From Chitinophagaceae bacterium UBA2789 (GTDB lineage: Bacteria; Bacteroidota; Bacteroidia; Chitinophagales; Chitinophagaceae), in the NCBI GenBank assembly GCA_002352145.1, contig DEHX01000094.1:1-11610 (forward strand): a stretch of DNA of 11,610 bases. Direction: 5' to 3'. Of the stretch, positions 8,501 to 11,610 are shown piece by piece (position 1 is the first letter of the stretch; the number at the start of each line of letters is the position of its first letter). The notes beneath the pieces were generated by a model. The model was not told the origin of the DNA and did not search any database. It saw only the letters and a list, made by a program, of their open reading frames with translations. The position numbers and the translations under genes are program-made.

Positions 8501-8991
8501 ACCGAAATGCCTTGCAGTAACTCTCCATTCTCTGTTCTTACTAATCCTTTCACTGTTATTGGAGGAGGGGGCGGGGGTGGTAATAGTTTCTCTTCCTCAT
8601 TTAATATCTTACTTTTCGCCTTAACAATAATGGTATTGTTGACTATCTCGTATGTAATGGGTAAATTTTTAAAACAACTTTCCAGCACTTCTTTCAACTC
8701 ACCGTTTTTTATTGAAATATCTACTTTACCTGCCTGATCCAGCAGATCATCTTCATAGAAAAACTGGTAACCGGTTTGTTTGTTTATCTGCTTAAAAATC
8801 TTCTGCAGGGAAACATTTTTTTCCGATAATGTTACCTTTTGCGCAGTTCCTTTTGCACTTACCTGCAAAAAGGCAGCCAGCAATAAAACAGCGGTAAACT
8901 TCATAATCAGCAATGCCTGCCTTACCTGCAGACTGGTTTTGATCCGGTTCCCCGGTTTTGGAGCCGGAAAACCTTGAATGTTAAAATCCAT
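5566..8991 (-). CDS. SusC/RagA-family TonB-dependent transporter with STN signalling domain
   Basis: This 1141-residue outer-membrane protein should import the substrate captured by its SusD partner, powered by TonB. After a 29-residue leader there is a signal peptide (about 30-50, MKFTAVLLLAAFLQVSAKGTA). An STN domain at about 52-125 marks transporters that signal to a FecR anti-sigma factor. Seven prolines at about 138-144 link it to a carboxypeptidase-regulatory-like beta domain (about 145-220). Next come the SusC hallmark DEIQIIGYG (224-232) and the plug, which includes ADIESIEILKDADATAIYGS near 336-355 and GANGVVLITTK just after it. The rest is a beta-barrel ending in WTAGIQLSL. I chose ATG at 8991 because MDFN... 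is the usual opening of Chitinophagaceae SusC proteins. An in-frame TTG at 9018 would add nine residues, and a shorter start at 8904 would begin at the signal peptide. It is preceded by fecR and followed 17 bases later by susD. The substrate is unknown. Confidence 0.95.
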   Translation of the reverse strand: MDFNIQGFPAPKPGNRIKTSLQVRQALLIMKFTAVLLLAAFLQVSAKGTAQKVTLSEKNVSLQKIFKQINKQTGYQFFYEDDLLDQAGKVDISIKNGELKEVLESCFKNLPITYEIVNNTIIVKAKSKILNEEEKLLPPPPPPPITVKGLVRTENGELLQGISVSVKGTNRGTTTGVNGTFTLEGIDEKAVLVFTGVNIETQEVALNGKTSVVVTVKIRVSPLDEIQIIGYGKTTRRYKTGAVTTLKADAIDRQPVANPLQALQGRMAGVSINQNTGSLGSGTEIQIRGINTIQAGNQPLVIVDGAILPDPNRGLGTAIGSYMSFGSTNMTAINPADIESIEILKDADATAIYGSRGANGVVLITTKKAKLGATRFNIDVSTMSNRATYLPERLTLAAYRQMRRDAFNMGNHNPTTGVAINPITPTFNNAPDLLVWDSTNATADWTDFEYGNSEPSINAQANLSGGEKRLNFYASGGYQKQNDITRGSPSLERISGNLNVNHTSLNDKLRISLNTSYITTKLKPSRGGGSGGLLASAPPNMPMKNNDGSIWWPSPTITQSSLLISPLAMEEARTESKTKNLIANMEVTYRIYKGLQVKTLLGYNDQITTTETGTPSTSINPLNPGTNVPNLNWAQSKFQSLNFEPQLLYSGKLSKGKIEALVGSTFFDRKTSSNSINLNGYTSDLLLYSWAAATSVANRSNTSTYYRFNSAFARVNYNWENRYLINLTYRRDGSSRFGPKKQWGNFGALGLGWIFTSENWLKDKLSFLSYGKLRGSYGTSGNDNITDYQYTSLYSSNFYDGSAGLAANYLADSSIGWENSRKLDLALETGFLKDRILLNINWYRTRSTDLLASTPIPSQTGFNSYITNIPAVVENKGWEFELNTQNTRQKAKLQWKTNFNLTLLKNKLIEFPGLERSSFANRLKIGLPVNSPRTLLNTEWTQIFERVDPATGLPVFKDLNGDGLINNNDRTFIGSAIPRTFGGFGNQLSYKGFELDVFFQFSQQLATNWLFNTTYMGQLNNPPIADFYGNYWRSPGDTYKYPRLFSGAASNATTNLLSTIFPLSSAALNDVFYARLKNLSLSYTLPTAFVSKAKINKAVVYLRGQNLFTWTSDRIYKDPELVQIRGGQVLKTWTAGIQLSL

Positions 8992-9077
8992 AATTTTGGT
9001 CTGGTTTGGGTTAAACAATTCTGTTTTTACTGCTTTCAGGCAGTGTTTGCTATAATAATTGTGCAGCCCTTACTTCG

Positions 9078-9102
9078 CCGTCCTGACTCGACCTCAGGAC
9101 GG
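9078..9102. repeat. Perfect 9-bp hairpin in the fecR-susC gap
   Basis: CCGTCCTGA (9078-9086) and TCAGGACGG (9094-9102) pair perfectly around the seven-base loop CTCGACC. The stem is much richer in GC than its surroundings. On the plus strand it is followed directly by TTTTGTTA, like an intrinsic terminator for transcription opposite to the sus genes. On the minus strand it is followed by CGAAGTAAGG, with no U-run. It lies 87 bases before the SusC start in the 143-base fecR-susC leader. Possible roles are an antisense terminator, an mRNA structure in the susC leader, or an operator. Confidence 0.7.
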
Positions 9103-9134
9103 TTTTGTTATTGGCCGCTATGATCACTCAGTTA

Positions 9135-10319
9135 TTAACGGAGTACTGTTATCTTTTTACCTTCAATCCTGAACTTCACACCGGCTTTCTCCATTATTTT
9201 CAGCACTTCGGCTATTTGTTGGCTTCTGCTTACAATACCAGAAAAGGTTTTCTTTGATACTTGCCCTTCATACACAACCTCCACATCGTACCATCGGCTT
9301 ACCTGCCGCATGATCGTTGTTATATCGGCCCGGTCAAAATTGAACCATCCGGTTTTCCATGCAATAATTTTATCAATATCTGCATCGTTTAACACTGAAA
9401 CCGATGATGATAATTGCGCCTGCTGGCCGGGTTTAAGCTTTACAGATTCGCCGTTATCAGCAATAAATTTTACACTTCCTTCAATCAATGTTGTATTCAG
9501 AGTGTTTTCATCGTCATAAGCATTTATATTAAAATGTGTACCCAGGACTTCCACCTGACCTTTACCAGGAATAGTTACAATGAAAGGTTTAGCCGCATCT
9601 TTTTTTATTTCAAAATAGGCTTCACCCGTAATCTCCACTTTGCGAACTTTTTCGGTAAAATCAACCGGAAAGCGAATAGAAGATGCTGCATTCAGCCACA
9701 CCTGTGAGCCATCGGCTAATACCAACTGATACTGCCCCCCCCTAGGTGTTTTGATAGTATTGTACACTGCTTCGCTACGGTTGTTACTGCTGTTGTACGT
9801 AAGTTTTCCATCCAGCTTTATCACTTTTACGTTGCCCTGACTTGTAAGGTTGCCATTGGCGGCGCTGTCCAGTACTATCACACTACCATCTGCCAATTGA
9901 AGTGTGGCTTTGTTTCCCCCCGGGGTTATAAATGGTTTTTCAGTTGTTGTTTTAACAGACTCCCTATCAGACCCAGACTTCATGCTATACTGGTAAATGG
10001 CAAAAAAACCTGCTACTATAACAGCTGCTGCCACAACATACCTCCAGTATTTTGTATTGCTTTTAATGGGTACTACTTTGGTGATTTCCCAGGTTTTAGC
10101 TGCAACCAATTGCCTGGCTTTGTCTAGTGAAAGTTCATTAAAAAAAAGAAGCTCTTTGTTCAGGGTCTCTTCATTTGTAATCTTATTAAAAAGCTGCCGG
10201 TTGTTTTCATCATCGTTGAGCCAATTCTGCAGTTCCCTATTCTCTTCAGGAGATAGATTATTCCTGAGATACTTTTTAATTAATTGTGCTATGCGGAATT
10301 GAAGGTCTAACCTGGTCAT
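9135..10319 (-). CDS. FecR-family anti-sigma factor with DUF4974 domain
   Basis: FecR proteins sit in the inner membrane, hold the ECF sigma factor in the cytosol, and receive the signal from the STN domain of the transporter in the periplasm. The 394-residue protein has a cytosolic helical N-terminal part (1-90, MTRLDLQFRIAQLIKKYL...), one membrane helix (about 93-110, RYVVAAAVIVAGFFAIY) and a periplasmic FecR domain (about 190-290, with TPRGGQYQLVLADGSQVWLN and VEITGEAYFEIKKDAAKPF). A DUF4974 domain follows at about 322-393 (FNFDRADITTIMRQVSRWYDVEV). A related TPGGNKATLQLADGSVIVLD block at 132-151 is normal for Bacteroidota FecR. ATG at 10319 was preferred to an in-frame GTG at 10343 because it gives the usual start. 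Tandem TAA stops end the gene. A run of eight G on the coding strand (9735-9742) encodes the conserved Arg-Gly-Gly. Confidence 0.94.
   Translation of the reverse strand: MTRLDLQFRIAQLIKKYLRNNLSPEENRELQNWLNDDENNRQLFNKITNEETLNKELLFFNELSLDKARQLVAAKTWEITKVVPIKSNTKYWRYVVAAAVIVAGFFAIYQYSMKSGSDRESVKTTTEKPFITPGGNKATLQLADGSVIVLDSAANGNLTSQGNVKVIKLDGKLTYNSSNNRSEAVYNTIKTPRGGQYQLVLADGSQVWLNAASSIRFPVDFTEKVRKVEITGEAYFEIKKDAAKPFIVTIPGKGQVEVLGTHFNINAYDDENTLNTTLIEGSVKFIADNGESVKLKPGQQAQLSSSVSVLNDADIDKIIAWKTGWFNFDRADITTIMRQVSRWYDVEVVYEGQVSKKTFSGIVSRSQQIAEVLKIMEKAGVKFRIEGKKITVLR
9735..9742 (-). repeat. G8 homopolymer inside fecR
   Basis: The coding strand reads AGGGGGGGG across the codons for Arg193-Gly194-Gly195, an eight-base G run in an otherwise AT-rich region. 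A second run of six G (9911-9916) encodes the Gly-Gly of the related TPGG block upstream. A one-base slip at either site would shift the frame before the FecR domain and leave the cytosolic and membrane parts without the sensory part. Confidence 0.7.
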
Positions 10320-10340
10320 ATAAGATATATATGGTAGTAA

Positions 10341-10363
10341 CACCCTGAAGTAAAAAAAGGGTG
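10341..10363 (-). repeat. Short 6-bp hairpin in the fecR leader
   Basis: CACCCT (10341-10346) and AGGGTG (10358-10363) can pair across an 11-base loop that holds a T-run on the minus strand. The structure ends about 22 bases before the preferred fecR ATG. The stem is short, so any role in translation or attenuation is tentative. Confidence 0.3.
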
Positions 10364-10384
10364 AAAGGAGTTAAACCCCAAATT

Positions 10385-10402
10385 TTTTACGGCGTCGTAA
10401 AA
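10385..10402. repeat. Palindrome between the sigma factor gene and fecR
   Basis: TTTTACGGCGTCGTAAAA has perfect seven-base arms (TTTTACG and CGTAAAA) around GCGT and starts five bases after the sigma factor stop codon in the minus direction. Neither side carries the T-run of a standard terminator on the minus strand (AAAATTTGGGG follows). It may be a protein-binding site, a processing hairpin, or a weak terminator that lowers fecR expression relative to the sigma gene. Confidence 0.55.
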
Positions 10403-10407
10403 GTTGA

Positions 10408-10977
10408 TTATTTGTTTAAAACAATCCAGTAAATAAGCAAAAATGCCCCAATATCCAGTTTCATCCGGAGTAATTGGAGAGCCCTTGCTTTCTGTGTTTT
10501 AACCGTATTGATGGAAACCTGCAGATGGGTGGCTATTTCGTCATTTTTCAATTTTTCAAAATAGGACAATTTTAAAACTTGCCTGCAACCCGCAGGCAGT
10601 TCTTCAATTGCTTTGTATATTTCTCCTAATACTTCAGTTTCAATGATTTGGTTTAGTCCCCTTTCTTCTTGTGTTTTGTTATTGTCTTGCTGGTCAAGAT
10701 ATTTCTTTTCAACCTCTTCATGGCGAAGAATATTCAGGCAATCGTTTCTTACGGTAATATACAGGTAGGTTTTTGCAGCTTTTTCACTCGGAAAATCGCC
10801 CCGGCGGTTCCAGTATTTTATAAAAGCATCCTGGGCCACATCTTCTGCACCGGCCTTATCATTAATCATCTTGAAAGCAAAATAACTGAGACGGGGATAA
10901 TAAGTGTTAAAGAGATTTTCAATACTCATTTCACCCGATTTGTCAATTGAGGTGTTATAATCTAATGACTTTTCCAC
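10408..10977 (-). CDS. ECF sigma factor, Bacteroidota SusCD-associated type
   Basis: This 189-residue extracytoplasmic-function sigma factor should direct RNA polymerase to the downstream transporter genes once FecR releases it. Sigma region 2 spans about 21-86, with LFNTYYPRLSYFAFKM, the conserved AEDVAQDAFIKYW (44-56) and TYLYITVRNDCLNILRH. Sigma region 4 spans about 115-172, with ELPAGCRQVLKLSYFE and the helix-turn-helix NDEIATHLQVSINTVKTQKARA. The hydrophobic ending FLLIYWIVLNK is common in this subgroup. There is no region 1 or 3, as expected for ECF factors. The longest start is GTG at 10977. ATG at 10929 would remove 16 poorly conserved residues and begin right before region 2, and is a serious alternative because neither has a clear ribosome binding site. 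fecR follows after 88 bases. Confidence 0.93.
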   Translation of the reverse strand: MEKSLDYNTSIDKSGEMSIENLFNTYYPRLSYFAFKMINDKAGAEDVAQDAFIKYWNRRGDFPSEKAAKTYLYITVRNDCLNILRHEEVEKKYLDQQDNNKTQEERGLNQIIETEVLGEIYKAIEELPAGCRQVLKLSYFEKLKNDEIATHLQVSINTVKTQKARALQLLRMKLDIGAFLLIYWIVLNK

Positions 10978-11176
10978 CGGGTAAAAATATAAAAAACAGA
11001 TTATCCGGCATATTTAGAATCAATATACTGCAAAGGAAACCTGATGTTATACCAGTTCAATGTGTCTATGGCAACAATCAGGTAGTTGTAGCTCGGATTC
11101 ACTATTTTTGATTTTTTTTTTAACAATCCTGTTTAGCTTAAATGCAGGATTTTTGTGTTATTAATAAATTAGAAAA
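10978..11176. other. Divergent intergenic region
   Basis: This gap of 199 bases separates the minus-strand sigma factor gene from the plus-strand DsbD-like gene and must hold the promoters of both. On the plus side a -7-like box is visible at 11103-11110. On the minus side I found no exact TAnnTTTG box. The nearest pattern, TTTG followed 14 bases later by TAAATATG, is too tightly spaced. An A/T-only stretch of T at 11112-11121 follows the plus-strand box. No small gene or strong hairpin was seen. Confidence 0.6.
11103..11110 (+). promoter_or_regulatory. Candidate -7 box for the DsbD-like gene
   Basis: TATTTTTG matches TAnnTTTG exactly and lies 66 bases before the ATG at 11177. There is no good -33 TTTG at the standard spacing; the closest TTG (11086-11088) is 14 bases upstream. 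In T-rich sequence such a match can arise by chance. Confidence 0.35.
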
Positions 11177-11610
11177 ATGAAAAAAATTATAGTTGGCTTA
11201 GTTTGTTTAGTCGCATCGGTTAATATTAATGCACAGCTTAACCCGGTAACCTGGTCTTTTTCTGCCAAAAAGGTTGCCGATAAAACCTATGAAGTACAAA
11301 TGGTAGCTACCATGCAAACCGGATGGCACCTGTATTCTCAGGCACAGCCGGACGATGCGATTGCTATACCCACTACTTTCACCATTACCCCTAATCCCTT
11401 ATTTACGCTTGATGGAAAGATCAAAGAAGTAGGTAAAATGGAGGTGATGAAAGATAAAGACCTTGGTGTATCCGCTAACCAATATTCGAAAACGGTAACA
11501 TTTGTCCAAAAAATTAAACTAAAGGCCAATGTAAAAACCAATTTCAAAGGGAATGTTGAATACCAGACCTGTGACGACAAAAAGTGCCTTCCGCCAAAAA
11601 CGGTTAATTT
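11177..11610 (+). CDS. Secreted DsbD N-terminal-domain protein (3' truncated)
   Basis: The frame starts at ATG 11177 after an A-rich leader (TTAGAAAA) and runs off the window after 144 complete codons. Residues 1-19 are a signal peptide (MKKIIVGLVCLVASVNINA before QLNP). The rest is a beta-rich domain like the periplasmic N-terminal domain of DsbD: MQTGWHLYSQ at about 46-55, IPTTFTI and a final VEYQTCDDKKCLPPKTVNF. The two cysteines (Cys132, Cys137) in TCDDKKCLPP match the redox pair that accepts electrons from the thioredoxin-like part of DsbD and passes them to periplasmic partners. Bacteroidota have both short stand-alone versions of this domain and full-length DsbD with membrane helices and a C-terminal thioredoxin; the window ends too early to tell which this is. 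It is divergent from the sigma/SusCD array. A TlpA-type partner such as the thioredoxin at 1965-4028 would need a reductant of this kind, but a functional link is inference. Confidence 0.85.
   Translation, partial: MKKIIVGLVCLVASVNINAQLNPVTWSFSAKKVADKTYEVQMVATMQTGWHLYSQAQPDDAIAIPTTFTITPNPLFTLDGKIKEVGKMEVMKDKDLGVSANQYSKTVTFVQKIKLKANVKTNFKGNVEYQTCDDKKCLPPKTVN

Noticed and set aside
8992..9018. Upstream TTG start that would lengthen SusC by nine residues
   Set aside because: TTG is a rare start, the extra residues (MFNPNQTKI) are unlike the usual SusC opening, and the ATG at 8991 gives the familiar MDFN-type N-terminus.
9029..9044. ACTGC/GCAGT mini-hairpin in the susC leader
   Set aside because: A five-base stem with a six-base loop is expected by chance in a region of this size.
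9047..9056. TATAAT-like sequence on the plus strand in the fecR-susC gap as a promoter
   Set aside because: Bacteroidota primary promoters use TAnnTTTG rather than TATAAT, and no matching upstream box was found; it is kept only as context for the hairpin.
10320..10343. Upstream GTG start that would lengthen FecR by eight residues
   Set aside because: The extension overlaps a small hairpin and does not resemble FecR N-termini, while ATG at 10319 begins with the expected helical domain.
11008..11033. TTTG followed by TAAATATG on the minus strand as the sigma factor promoter
   Set aside because: The spacing is 14 bases instead of about 17-20 and the second box has a mismatch, so it is not strong enough to list.
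11338..11580. Minus-strand open frame opposite the DsbD-like gene
   Set aside because: The plus-strand frame has a signal peptide and the characteristic cysteine motif, so the opposite frame is a by-product.

Overview
The window looks like a chromosomal piece from a member of the Bacteroidota, most likely the Chitinophagaceae or a close relative. The grounds are an AT-rich sequence with A-rich rather than Shine-Dalgarno-like leaders, a SusC/SusD pair behind an ECF sigma factor and a FecR anti-sigma factor, a TlpA-type thioredoxin with a long N-terminal region, a DUF6427 membrane protein, and TAnnTTTG-like -7 promoter boxes. No database search was possible, so the taxonomy is inference from protein style.

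Layout. Positions 1-159 hold the last 52 codons of an unidentified plus-strand gene. It is followed closely by a DUF6427-type polytopic membrane protein (178-1167) and purQ (1231-1908), the glutaminase subunit of FGAM synthase. A short hairpin with T-runs on both sides (about 1911-1945) lies between purQ and the convergent minus-strand block and can terminate transcription from both directions.

The main unit is a minus-strand array read from about 10977 down to 1965: ECF sigma factor, FecR-type anti-sigma factor, SusC-type TonB-dependent transporter with an N-terminal STN signalling domain, SusD-type lipoprotein, and a secreted TlpA-like thioredoxin with a LolA-like C-terminal region. In known systems of this type, substrate binding to the SusC/SusD pair is relayed through the STN domain to FecR in the inner membrane, which then frees the sigma factor to activate the transporter genes. 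The unit has no glycosidase, sulfatase or peptidase gene, so the cargo cannot be read from the locus. The only non-transport member is the thioredoxin fusion, which may process or protect something in the periplasm. The three larger gaps inside the block (sigma/fecR, fecR/susC, susD/tlpA) each contain a perfect inverted repeat. These are the most unusual non-coding elements in the window.

A divergent plus-strand gene begins at 11177 and runs off the end. It encodes a secreted DsbD N-terminal-like (thiol-reductant) domain, so thiol chemistry appears on both sides of the array. No tRNA, rRNA, CRISPR, insertion sequence or clear transfer boundary was seen, and no stretch over 300 bases is without a gene. 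The individual families are known. What may be new is the TlpA/LolA-like fusion as the sole accessory of a sigma-regulated SusCD system, together with its internal hairpins.
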